This document shows, piece by piece, positions 37,251 to 44,467 of a DNA stretch of 64,000 nt. Under the pieces are notes generated by a model that was not told the origin of the DNA, did not search any database, and worked only from the letters and a program-made list of their open reading frames with translations. Origin of the DNA: Chitinophaga silvisoli (lineage in GTDB: Bacteria; Bacteroidota; Bacteroidia; Chitinophagales; Chitinophagaceae); NCBI RefSeq assembly GCF_003412465.1, contig NZ_QTJV01000009.1:186001-250000 (forward strand), given 5' to 3'. Both the position numbers and the translations under genes were made by a program. The first letter of the stretch is position 1. Every line of letters begins with the position of its first letter.

Positions 37251-37693
37251 AATTTATCAGTTGTCTCATTCATAATCTCAATCGCACCGGAAAAATACTT
37301 TTCAAGTACTTTCAGTTCTTTATTGTTGAAGGAAGCAATCAGTTTTTCAGACTGACTGCGGTACTGCCTGTACAAAGGCTCCAGCAAAGCCATGATCTTT
37401 TTGGTATCCGGTACGATCATCACCTTTCTTCTATCCTCTTCCGCCAATTGCCTTTTGACCAGCTTCTTCTTTTCCAGCCTGTCTATCAAGCCGGTTACCG
37501 CACCGGTAGTCAGCCCGGAAAGCCCGGCCAACTCACCGGCTGTCATTTCGCCTTTCTGTAATAAAAAGCCCAGGTACTTATGATCAGTACCTGATAGCCC
37601 CGCCTTCCGGCCAATAGCCTCATGCATTTGAATGGAGGTGTAGGCATATGCCTGACTGAGTCTCCTGATCTGGGTGACGACATCCGTATCCAT
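37247..37693 (-). CDS. MarR-family transcriptional regulator of the rph operon
   Basis: A 148-residue winged-helix protein with recognition region MTAGELAGLSGLTTGAVTGLIDRLEKKKLVKRQ and wing EEDRRKVMIV, flanked by dimerisation helices. It overlaps rph by 4 bp and is transcribed first, so it probably represses the operon and responds to a drug-like ligand. A perfect palindrome lies 22 bp upstream of its start. Confidence 0.85.
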   Translation of the reverse strand: MDTDVVTQIRRLSQAYAYTSIQMHEAIGRKAGLSGTDHKYLGFLLQKGEMTAGELAGLSGLTTGAVTGLIDRLEKKKLVKRQLAEEDRRKVMIVPDTKKIMALLEPLYRQYRSQSEKLIASFNNKELKVLEKYFSGAIEIMNETTDKL

Positions 37694-37714
37694 AAATATA
37701 TCTTATTCGGTAAA

Positions 37715-37733
37715 TATCTTAGTTGCTAAGATA
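37715..37733. promoter_or_regulatory. MarR operator candidate
   Basis: TATCTTAG-TTG-CTAAGATA is a perfect 8-bp inverted repeat with a 3-bp centre, 22 bp upstream of the marR start in an AT-rich promoter region. Size and symmetry fit a MarR dimer. Confidence 0.6.
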
Positions 37734-37915
37734 ATATTTTTTCAAATAAAAATTTCATGAAAGAGGGAATTCAGCAGGGAGAATGAAAACTATTTTCAAA
37801 AAAAAGGCACTACTTTTTATGTATGCACAGTTAAACCAAATCTGAGCTAACAACCCGGTCTCTTAGAAGATCCTAAAAAATTATCGTAATTTTCTCCCAA
37901 ACCTATGCCTGAGGA

Positions 37916-38596
37916 ATGAACTATAAAATTATCAAGGACGAAGCTGTACTGCGTGCATTTATTGATTGGTTGCCGGTACTGGAAGATAGTGAAGTCTACT
38001 ATGTATCCCTGCTTGCCAGAAGCAAATATTCAGCTGCTATCAAGTCGGATAAACAACAATTGAAACGCTTCACCAGCCGGAAAGAGGATCTGTTTAGCAA
38101 AATCTGGCAACTGGAATGCCCGGTGGGGGCATACACACACAAAGGTGAGCCTGTTCCACAGGAAGCCCTGGCTATCTATATCACCCCGAACCCAAGAAGT
38201 ATGTATGATGCCCTGTTCGGATCGCTGACGGCCCTGGCAAAAACAATACAGCACCAGAACAAGTCTGCAAACCCTCACCAGGAAGTGATGAATGAAATTC
38301 AAAAATCCAAAAGCAGGAGTTGTTTTGTGGATTTTGATTTTGATTATAAGGATGAGAATTTTGGAGAGGAATTAAAGGCGAAGATCTTTGAGCGGATCGG
38401 TCATTCTGCTAAGGTGAGCTTTGTGGAGACCAGGGGCGGTTTTCATGTATTGATTGACCCGACTACCGTGGAGGTGCCTTTCAGGAAACGCTGGTACCAA
38501 AGTATTATGGAGCTACCCTATGTAGATCAATCCGGCGATCAGCTGATTCCTGTGCCGGGATGTGTACAGGGTGGCTTTATGCCTGTACTTTTATAA
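37916..38596 (+). CDS. Hypothetical protein with primase-polymerase-like motifs
   Basis: A 226-residue soluble protein, not firmly recognised. It contains CFVDFDFDYKD (acidic residues D139, D141, D143) and, 30 residues later, VETRGGFHVLIDP (H177, D181). This resembles the DxD and sxH motifs of archaeo-eukaryotic primases (AEP). A further acidic site follows in PYVDQSGD (D204), and it ends PVPGCVQGGFMPVLL. It lacks helicase or zinc-finger partners and stands alone after the marR-rph promoter. The AEP link is inference from motif order. It could instead be an unrelated fold of unknown function. Confidence 0.5.
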   Translation: MNYKIIKDEAVLRAFIDWLPVLEDSEVYYVSLLARSKYSAAIKSDKQQLKRFTSRKEDLFSKIWQLECPVGAYTHKGEPVPQEALAIYITPNPRSMYDALFGSLTALAKTIQHQNKSANPHQEVMNEIQKSKSRSCFVDFDFDYKDENFGEELKAKIFERIGHSAKVSFVETRGGFHVLIDPTTVEVPFRKRWYQSIMELPYVDQSGDQLIPVPGCVQGGFMPVLL

Positions 38597-38648
38597 ATGA
38601 AAGAATAAGTTTTAGAAAAACATTCATCAGTAACCCAAACAATGATTT

Positions 38649-39206
38649 ATGAACTCATTTTTTAAATCCCTGCCTGTCATTGCAGCAATAACATGTTTTG
38701 CCTGCAAGGCCCCATCACACGTATACGAGTTGCATAAAATGAAAGACTTTAATATCGGAGCAGCAAGTGCCTTTGTCAACCAGGTCCGGCGTCTGCAGCC
38801 TATTGATAATATCTCCATCCTCGACACAAGGTATGACGGCAACGAGTTCAATGTAAATCTGCAAAACATCTTTTTAGACACCACCCAGGCGGACCAGGCC
38901 AATTATTATAATTACAGGAGGAGAGCGGCGGAAATAAATGTTCCTGCAGATAGCCTGTATAGTTGCCTGCAACTGTTTGACAAAGCAGGTGTGAATGAAT
39001 TTGTCAGGAATAAAGACTTTTTTCTTTTCAGGGTGGTTGTAGGCTTCACGACCAACAAGGGCTATTTGTATACGGAAAATGAAAAGGCAAAAAGTGGAGA
39101 TACTTTAATAGCCACATCTGCCAGGAACAGGGGCTATGAATACAAAGTGATCTTGCAAAAGCAATTGGATAAGCATTGGTTTGAATACTATGAAGCACCG
39201 ATGTAA
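38649..39206 (+). CDS. Hypothetical lipoprotein
   Basis: A 185-residue protein with an N-terminal hydrophobic segment and lipobox CFAC (Cys at about 19: PVIAAITCFACKAPS). The mature part is soluble and rich in Asn, Asp and Tyr, with no recognised domain. It starts 52 bp after the primase-like gene on the same strand, and the start of the mature region (VYELHKMKDFNIGAAS) shows no motif. Probably periplasmic. Confidence 0.55.
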   Translation: MNSFFKSLPVIAAITCFACKAPSHVYELHKMKDFNIGAASAFVNQVRRLQPIDNISILDTRYDGNEFNVNLQNIFLDTTQADQANYYNYRRRAAEINVPADSLYSCLQLFDKAGVNEFVRNKDFFLFRVVVGFTTNKGYLYTENEKAKSGDTLIATSARNRGYEYKVILQKQLDKHWFEYYEAPM

Positions 39207-39306
39207 AGGGGAAGCGATGGATCAAATTGAATTCCTGCGGAAGCCTGAAAATTTTCCAGGTGCTGCTAAAGTTAGCTGAAGAAATGACAAACAATGACTA
39301 CAAATA

Positions 39307-39339
39307 AAAAGCCCGACTTCGCTGAGAAGCCGGGCTTTT
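39307..39339 (-). terminator. Terminator following tRNA-Lys
   Basis: AAAAGCCCG (39307-39315) pairs with CGGGCTTTT (39331-39339), continued by CTTC/GAAG past one mismatch. On the minus strand it is followed by TTTTTATTTG. It lies 3 nt beyond the tRNA 3' end and may also stop plus-strand transcripts. Confidence 0.8.
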
Positions 39340-39342
39340 CTG

Positions 39343-39415
39343 TGATCCCGTTGGGACTCGAACCCAAGACCCATACATTAAAAGTGTATTGCTCTACCAA
39401 CTGAGCTACGGAATC
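39343..39415 (-). tRNA. tRNA-Lys (anticodon TTT)
   Basis: On the minus strand a 73-nt cloverleaf folds. The acceptor stem GATTCCG/CGGGATC has discriminator A and one T-G pair. The D arm is GCTCAGTTGGTAGAGC. The anticodon stem ATACA/TGTAT has loop CTTTTAA (anticodon TTT), and the T arm TTGGG/CCCAA has loop TTCGAGT. CCA is not encoded, as is usual in this phylum. Confidence 0.95.
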
Positions 39416-39495
39416 ATTCCCTTTCTTCGTGATTGGGAGTGCAAAGATAGGAATTAATTAATTTCTTCCAAATCCAAACGCAATTATTTTTTAAA

Positions 39496-41919
39496 TTAAT
39501 TTAAAATCATCCTGTACTTCACCGCCGGATCCTCCCGCTGGTCGGGCTTAAACAGATGCAGCAGGTAATATTTTCCATTCACCCAATCCTGCACTGCATT
39601 ATCATAATACGGACTACCCGGGTTCCCGCTTTCCCCGCCAGGATAGATCCCATAAGCTTCTACAGGATCTCCCATCTGCACAATCATTCTCCAGGATGGC
39701 CCGTGATTTTCTTTGATACAATTCACGATATGCCGGCCACCGCCTGTATACAAGTGATATGCACCAAACGGAACAATACTACGGGTGATGTGCCTGATGT
39801 CAGTACCACGGTAACGCCCCCACTCTAATTTATTTTTCCCTTCCAGCATTTTTGCGGTGTCCGCTGCCTTGGCCAGGGCTGCGTACATCAGGCCGGACAA
39901 AGTTTCTTTTTCCGGTGTGTTGATATTGTCTATGAAGTGAAAGGCTGTATCCTTAATTAATAAATTCAGGGTTGTTTTTTCCCATGGCATTTGATAGGCA
40001 TCTTCTCCGAACTGTGCCATATCATCATTCCATATCTCGCTTTGCAAATTGTTCCAGACTAACTGAAACACTGTAGCAGCCTTGCTATCAGCAGTGCTTT
40101 GCTGGTTCCACGATGTAAGGAGTGCCCAGTAGTTTTGTTGATCAGGTGTCAACGATGCCTTGTTCAGGTGCGCACCAAATACCGGAAGCGCAGCCCTTGC
40201 CAGCAGGTTGGTGTAGTCATTTTGTAAGGCCATCATATCCTGGATAGTGATCTGGCTGTCAGCCGCCAGTACCTCATTGATACGCTTGCCGCGGAACAGG
40301 TCATAACCCCCGACGAAATTATAAGGATAGGTATCATCTGTCGGATTTTGATTGGCAGAACTAACAAAACCTCTTGCCGGATTATGTAAATGTGGCAATT
40401 CGTTTTGAGGAATATACCCCTGCCATGCAAAGGTACTGTCATCGCCAGGCATAACAAATTTCCCCTGGTCTTTCCAGCGCAAAGGATACTTTCCATTATG
40501 CCAGATGGCGATATCGCCGGCCCTCGAAGCAAAGGCAAAGTTCTGCGCAGGACATTGGTAGTCTTTGATCGCAGCGAGGTAATCGTCGTAATTCTTTGCC
40601 CTGTTGAGGAGCAGGAAAGTACGCAGCTCATTCGAAGGATCATGGGCTTTCCAGCGCATGGCCAGGAACTGGAATTCTTCTTTCTGGTGCTCAGGGAATG
40701 TGTTATCATATGCGACGGGACCCCATACGGTATATGCCACCGTGTCGTAGAAAGGTTTTTGGCCCCTGATGTTGATTTTTTCTATGCGAAGGTCTGCATC
40801 CCGATATGCTCCCTTGAACAAATATTGCTTACGGCCATTGCGGAACTGCAATTTGTAGAAGTCTTTTACATCTTCTTCCCCATTGGTCACACCCCAGGCA
40901 ATGTCGTTATTGAAACCAATGATTACTCCCGGTGCACCAGGCAATGAAGCGCCATAGGTATTCATTTGCGGCGTATGGAGTTGAATTTCGTACCAGAGTG
41001 AAGGCAGACTCAGACCCAGGTGTGGATCATTACAAAGGATCGGTGCCCCCGAGCGGGTTTTGGAACCTGCGACTGCCCAGTTGTTACTGCCATTGTCCGG
41101 ATCAGGTTTTTCCTCTTTGAACTTTTGTAAAATTCCCGCCAGTTTGATGATGCTATCCGGCGGAGGTACCGCCTTCAGCGTAGCCGGATCGAATTGTGTG
41201 TTTTTAGGCACGATCGGGTCCAGGCTATCATTGAAATCAGGATACATCAGGTTGAAATCCTTCAGGCTGAAGAGGCGGCGGGCATTGGTGTATTCCAGGT
41301 CTTCAGCTTCACCGGCCAGGTCGTTTGCCATCAGTTTGAGCAATATGGCGGACTTCAGGGTGGTCCATGCCTCTGGTTTGTAATCCAGGAGCTTATATTC
41401 TATAGGCAGTGATGCCTTGCTCAATGAGGCGATATAAGTATTTACACCGGCAGCGTAGGATTCCACAGCTGTTTTGGTGAGGGGATCCTTTTCCATTTCC
41501 TTCAATGCAACCTCTGCACTGTAGATCATACCACGACGGCGTTGCATCCTGTCGTAATCCAGCATTTTAGGGCCTAAGATTTCGGACAGGCGGCCAGAGG
41601 CGGCAAAGATCTGCAGCTCCATTTGCCAGAGACGATCACGGGCATGTATAAAACCTTCTATATAGTAAGCATCCGCTTCATTCTCTGCAAAAATATGAGG
41701 CACCATACGGTCATCCAGCCATACTTCGGCTTTACCTGTAAGTCCAGGGAGGTCGATGGTTTCATTATAGTCTTTGCTGATAGGGGTAGCGTTTTGCCAG
41801 AACCCTTCCTGGGGGCTGAGTAAAGGGCCTACAGGAGGCAGGGCACCCCATTTCTGGGACAAAGCGAAAATGAGTACGGCGGTTATTCCGGTCGAAATGG
41901 CGAATGGTAGAATTCTCAT
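39496..41919 (-). CDS. Penicillin acylase family (Ntn-hydrolase) protein
   Basis: An 807-residue exported protein with an N-terminal hydrophobic signal (MRILPFAISTGITAVLIFAL). The alpha chain runs about 60-277. The autocatalytic site is DNGSNNWAV, making S278 the beta-chain N-terminal nucleophile after self-cleavage. Asn in the GVTNGEEDVKDFY region and the VEAYGIYPGGESGNPGS segment near the C-terminus are typical. Such enzymes hydrolyse amides of beta-lactams or acyl-homoserine lactones in the periplasm; the substrate is not set by sequence. Monocistronic, with 11-bp tandem repeats about 190-240 bp upstream. Confidence 0.85.
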   Translation of the reverse strand: MRILPFAISTGITAVLIFALSQKWGALPPVGPLLSPQEGFWQNATPISKDYNETIDLPGLTGKAEVWLDDRMVPHIFAENEADAYYIEGFIHARDRLWQMELQIFAASGRLSEILGPKMLDYDRMQRRRGMIYSAEVALKEMEKDPLTKTAVESYAAGVNTYIASLSKASLPIEYKLLDYKPEAWTTLKSAILLKLMANDLAGEAEDLEYTNARRLFSLKDFNLMYPDFNDSLDPIVPKNTQFDPATLKAVPPPDSIIKLAGILQKFKEEKPDPDNGSNNWAVAGSKTRSGAPILCNDPHLGLSLPSLWYEIQLHTPQMNTYGASLPGAPGVIIGFNNDIAWGVTNGEEDVKDFYKLQFRNGRKQYLFKGAYRDADLRIEKINIRGQKPFYDTVAYTVWGPVAYDNTFPEHQKEEFQFLAMRWKAHDPSNELRTFLLLNRAKNYDDYLAAIKDYQCPAQNFAFASRAGDIAIWHNGKYPLRWKDQGKFVMPGDDSTFAWQGYIPQNELPHLHNPARGFVSSANQNPTDDTYPYNFVGGYDLFRGKRINEVLAADSQITIQDMMALQNDYTNLLARAALPVFGAHLNKASLTPDQQNYWALLTSWNQQSTADSKAATVFQLVWNNLQSEIWNDDMAQFGEDAYQMPWEKTTLNLLIKDTAFHFIDNINTPEKETLSGLMYAALAKAADTAKMLEGKNKLEWGRYRGTDIRHITRSIVPFGAYHLYTGGGRHIVNCIKENHGPSWRMIVQMGDPVEAYGIYPGGESGNPGSPYYDNAVQDWVNGKYYLLHLFKPDQREDPAVKYRMILN

Positions 41920-42103
41920 AGCAAGGAAGTGAATAGCTAATATACAGAATTCTGGGAGCAGCGAACCGCAAAGCCATCGAAAGGCGCTTAATTTTTTAAA
42001 AAGAGCGAGGGTATTGTCGATCCTTGCCGGATTTAACCCTCAGATAGGGGTAACCTGCTAATAAACCGGCTATGATCCGCAGGTAAGCCGCCTCTTTTAG
42101 AAT

Positions 42104-42158
42104 GCAGGTTATTGGCGGATTATATGCGGGTTATCTGCGGGTTATCTACGGGTTATCT
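42104..42158. repeat. Five tandem 11-bp repeats in a 311-bp intergenic region
   Basis: Consecutive units GCAGGTTATTG, GCGGATTATAT, GCGGGTTATCT, GCGGGTTATCT and ACGGGTTATCT occupy 42104-42158. The period is close to one DNA helical turn. The surrounding gap (41920-42230) lies upstream of the penicillin acylase gene and downstream of bioF. Apart from GC-rich degenerate relatives near 42040-42090 I see nothing else in it. Confidence 0.7.
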
Positions 42159-42230
42159 CCCTTAGAAAGCGCAAGGAGAGCCAAAGTTGACCCTTTTGAG
42201 CCAACTAAACCCAATAGCATCAGCTATTTA

Positions 42231-43340
42231 CTACTTAGTCAGGACGGCTATACACCTGTCCACTTCCTCTTCTGTGTTGAAACTATGCAATACGATCCGC
42301 AGGCGCTCCCCGCCTTTTGGCACGGTGGGGTGTAAAATAGCCCTCACATCCAGACCTTCACCCTGCAGGCGTGCCGCCAAATCGCGGGCAGCGGTGTTTC
42401 CGGGGCTCAAAACGACCTGGATAGGCGTTTCGCCAGGCAATGTATCCAGCGCAGCCACTCCCTCCCGGAAACGGGCGATTAAGGCCGATAAATGAGCTCT
42501 TGCCTCCTGCATGTAAGGGAACAGATCGTAACTGGCCATGATAGCTGCCATCGCGGTAGGCGGCAGGGCCGTGGTATAGATAAATGAGCGGGAAAAATTG
42601 ATGAGAAAATCGCGTAAATGAGCGGACCCCAACACCACTGCGCCATGACAACCTACTGCCTTGCCAAAAGTGTGTACCCTGGCAAAACATTGCCCCTGCA
42701 ATCCCAGGTGCTGTACCAGGCCTTCCCCTTTGGCCCCCACTACACCGGTAGCATGGGCCTCGTCCACCACCAGGTAGGCCCCTGCCCTTTCACAAATGGA
42801 TGTAATGGCGGATAAAGGCGCAAAATCACCATCCATGGAGTACACTGACTCTACCGCTACAAATACATTGCCGCCAGCATTGGCCAGCTTCTTCTCCAGG
42901 TCCTGGGGATCATTGTGCAGGAATGAAAATGCCTGTGCTTTTGAAAGGCGGATGCCATCGCGGATACTTGCGTGAATCAGGGAATCATAAATGATTGTAT
43001 CTCCTTTCTGAGGCACTGCACTAAACAAACCGAGATTGGCATCGTAGCCGGAATTGTAAATCAGGCCAGCGGCACTCTGGTGAAAGGCGGCCAGCATGGA
43101 TTCGGTTTCTTCTACCCAGGCATAATTGCCGGCAAGCAAGCGGGAACCGGTGCTACCATGTGCAAAAGGACGGGCTGCCAGGAGCTGGTGCACCGCTTCC
43201 TGCATGGCCATACTCTTTGCCAGGCCCAGGTAATCGTTGGAACAAAAGTCTACCATACCGGGAGCCGGCAGGCGTAATTGCCGGAAGGCATGCTGTTCTT
43301 TGCGCGCTGCGAGTTGCGTTAAAAGAAAATCTTCTTTCAT
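42231..43340 (-). CDS. bioF: 8-amino-7-oxononanoate synthase-type enzyme
   Basis: A 369-residue PLP-dependent alpha-oxoamine synthase. Motifs include the N-terminal FCSNDYLGL, HGSTGSRLLAGN (about 61-72), DEAHATGVVG (about 193-202) and the PLP lysine K227 in HTFGKAVGCHGA. Length (about 370-390) fits BioF rather than the longer Kbl or ALA synthases. The reaction would be decarboxylative condensation of pimeloyl thioester with L-alanine in biotin synthesis. No other bio genes are nearby. Divergent from miaE with a 35-bp shared promoter region. Confidence 0.8.
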   Translation of the reverse strand: MKEDFLLTQLAARKEQHAFRQLRLPAPGMVDFCSNDYLGLAKSMAMQEAVHQLLAARPFAHGSTGSRLLAGNYAWVEETESMLAAFHQSAAGLIYNSGYDANLGLFSAVPQKGDTIIYDSLIHASIRDGIRLSKAQAFSFLHNDPQDLEKKLANAGGNVFVAVESVYSMDGDFAPLSAITSICERAGAYLVVDEAHATGVVGAKGEGLVQHLGLQGQCFARVHTFGKAVGCHGAVVLGSAHLRDFLINFSRSFIYTTALPPTAMAAIMASYDLFPYMQEARAHLSALIARFREGVAALDTLPGETPIQVVLSPGNTAARDLAARLQGEGLDVRAILHPTVPKGGERLRIVLHSFNTEEEVDRCIAVLTK

Positions 43341-43354
43341 CTTTCAAAGCTAAG

Positions 43355-43362
43355 TAACTTTG
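43355..43362 (+). promoter_or_regulatory. -7 box candidate (TAACTTTG) for miaE
   Basis: TAACTTTG matches TAnnTTTG, 13 nt upstream of the first miaE ATG. On the opposite strand TAGCTTTG (43352-43345) faces bioF, so the divergent pair may be driven by nearly abutting promoters. The -33 elements are poor. Confidence 0.4.
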
Positions 43363-43375
43363 CGGACGATAATTA

Positions 43376-43993
43376 ATGAAAAGCAACTTAACGCGCATGA
43401 GTAAAGTATCCATCCTCGGACTTCATCTTCCTTCTGACCCACGTTGGGTAAACCTGGCCGCTATTTCTCTGGAAGAAGTGCTGACTGACCATGCTTTTTG
43501 TGAGCAAAAAGCTGCAACTTCCTGTATTTCGCTCATCCAGCGTTATCCGCACAGGGACAGGCTGGTACAGGAACTGGCTCCGATCGTGACGGAAGAATGG
43601 GGACATTTCAGGCAGGTATTGGCGGAGATGAGGAAACGTGGTTTCCAGTTAGGAAAACAACGAAAGGATTTATACGTAAATGAACTGATGCTGCACCAAA
43701 ATAAAGGCGGAGACCCGGATACAGTTTTCCTGGATCGCCTGCTGACCTTCGCGCTGATTGAGGCGCGTAGCTGCGAACGTTTCAGATTGCTGAGTGAAGG
43801 GCTGGAAGATGAATACCTGCGGGAGTTTTATCGGAAATTTATGATTTCTGAGGCGGGGCATTATCGCCTGTTTATAGACCTGGCTAATGAATATCTGCCG
43901 GAAGAAAGGGTGAAGACACGCTGGCAGGAATGGTTGAATATAGAGGCGGATATTATGGATAAGATGGAGGTGAGAGGAGATAGAATGCATTAG
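43376..43993 (+). CDS. miaE: tRNA-(ms2io6A)-hydroxylase
   Basis: A 205-residue ferritin-like di-iron enzyme (MiaE). Iron ligands appear in ISLEEVLTDHAFCEQKA, TEEWGHFRQVL, LIEARSCERF and ISEAGHYRLF, which together make the paired E/ExxH sites. It would hydroxylate the isopentenyl group of ms2i6A at position 37 of tRNAs. The opening GLHLPSDPRWVNLA is typical. The alternative start at 43397 (MSKVSILGLHL) is equally plausible because most relatives start near there. Ends at a large shared terminator. Confidence 0.88.
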   Translation: MKSNLTRMSKVSILGLHLPSDPRWVNLAAISLEEVLTDHAFCEQKAATSCISLIQRYPHRDRLVQELAPIVTEEWGHFRQVLAEMRKRGFQLGKQRKDLYVNELMLHQNKGGDPDTVFLDRLLTFALIEARSCERFRLLSEGLEDEYLREFYRKFMISEAGHYRLFIDLANEYLPEERVKTRWQEWLNIEADIMDKMEVRGDRMH

Positions 43994-43996
43994 CAT

Positions 43997-44044
43997 ATAA
44001 AAAAGAGTGCGGCAGGATGATCATCCTGCCGCACTCTTTTTTAT
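43997..44044. terminator. 48-bp perfect palindromic bidirectional terminator
   Basis: Two 24-bp perfect arms meet at TGA|TCA (centre 44020/44021). Each strand reads a GC-rich stem containing GAGTGCGGCAGGAT followed by CTCTTTTTTAT. It serves miaE on plus and overlaps the last codons and stop of the minus-strand DUF3592-like gene. Confidence 0.9.
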
Positions 44045-44449
44045 CAGATTTCTGCCCTTGAAACTTAGCTGGCAAAGCCAGTAAATAATCACTGCAATGA
44101 ATAACATCAGGCCTACATACCATCCCATGTAAGGATCGTTTCCCAAACCATCATTTTCCGATATATACGTGTTATTTTGTGCATTATAATATATGGGAAT
44201 CTGCTCTCCAATTTTAAAATTGATGCTGCAGCCAGGGCATATAGTAACTTTTTGTATGCCCCCATTATGTCTAAAACTTACAGTACCATTCCGTTTTGAA
44301 GAAGGAGCATATACATCAGTTATATTGACAAGCACCCGATTCTCTTCCTTAATTGTTTCATTACGGTTTTGAACCTTCCTATAAGCAGAACGCATTGCAA
44401 GAAAGGAGATGATAACAATTATCAGCGTTGTAATTAATCTTTGGTACAT
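44021..44449 (-). CDS. DUF3592-like small membrane protein
   Basis: A 142-residue protein with an N-terminal membrane segment (about 5-22), a periplasmic beta domain and a C-terminal membrane segment (about 110-128). The region with VTICPGCSINFKIGEQIPIYYNAQNN resembles DUF3592, whose members have a similar sandwich of two helices around a beta domain. The last codons (KKSAAG) lie within the palindromic terminator. Downstream of the patatin gene by 18 bp, so cotranscribed. Confidence 0.5.
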   Translation of the reverse strand: MYQRLITTLIIVIISFLAMRSAYRKVQNRNETIKEENRVLVNITDVYAPSSKRNGTVSFRHNGGIQKVTICPGCSINFKIGEQIPIYYNAQNNTYISENDGLGNDPYMGWYVGLMLFIAVIIYWLCQLSFKGRNLIKKSAAG

Positions 44450-44467
44450 GCTGGCGGTATCTCTTTA

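Noticed and set aside
39343..39415. tRNA-Lys as an integration site for a mobile element
   Set aside because: No integrase, direct repeat of the tRNA 3' end or phage gene is found on either side.
42104..42158. CRISPR array
   Set aside because: The repeats are 11 bp and contiguous with no spacers, and no cas gene is in the window.
43345..43362. CAAAG/CTTTG dyad between bioF and miaE as an operator
   Set aside because: The short arms are simply the two opposing -7 boxes (TAGCTTTG and TAACTTTG). No longer symmetry supports a regulator site.
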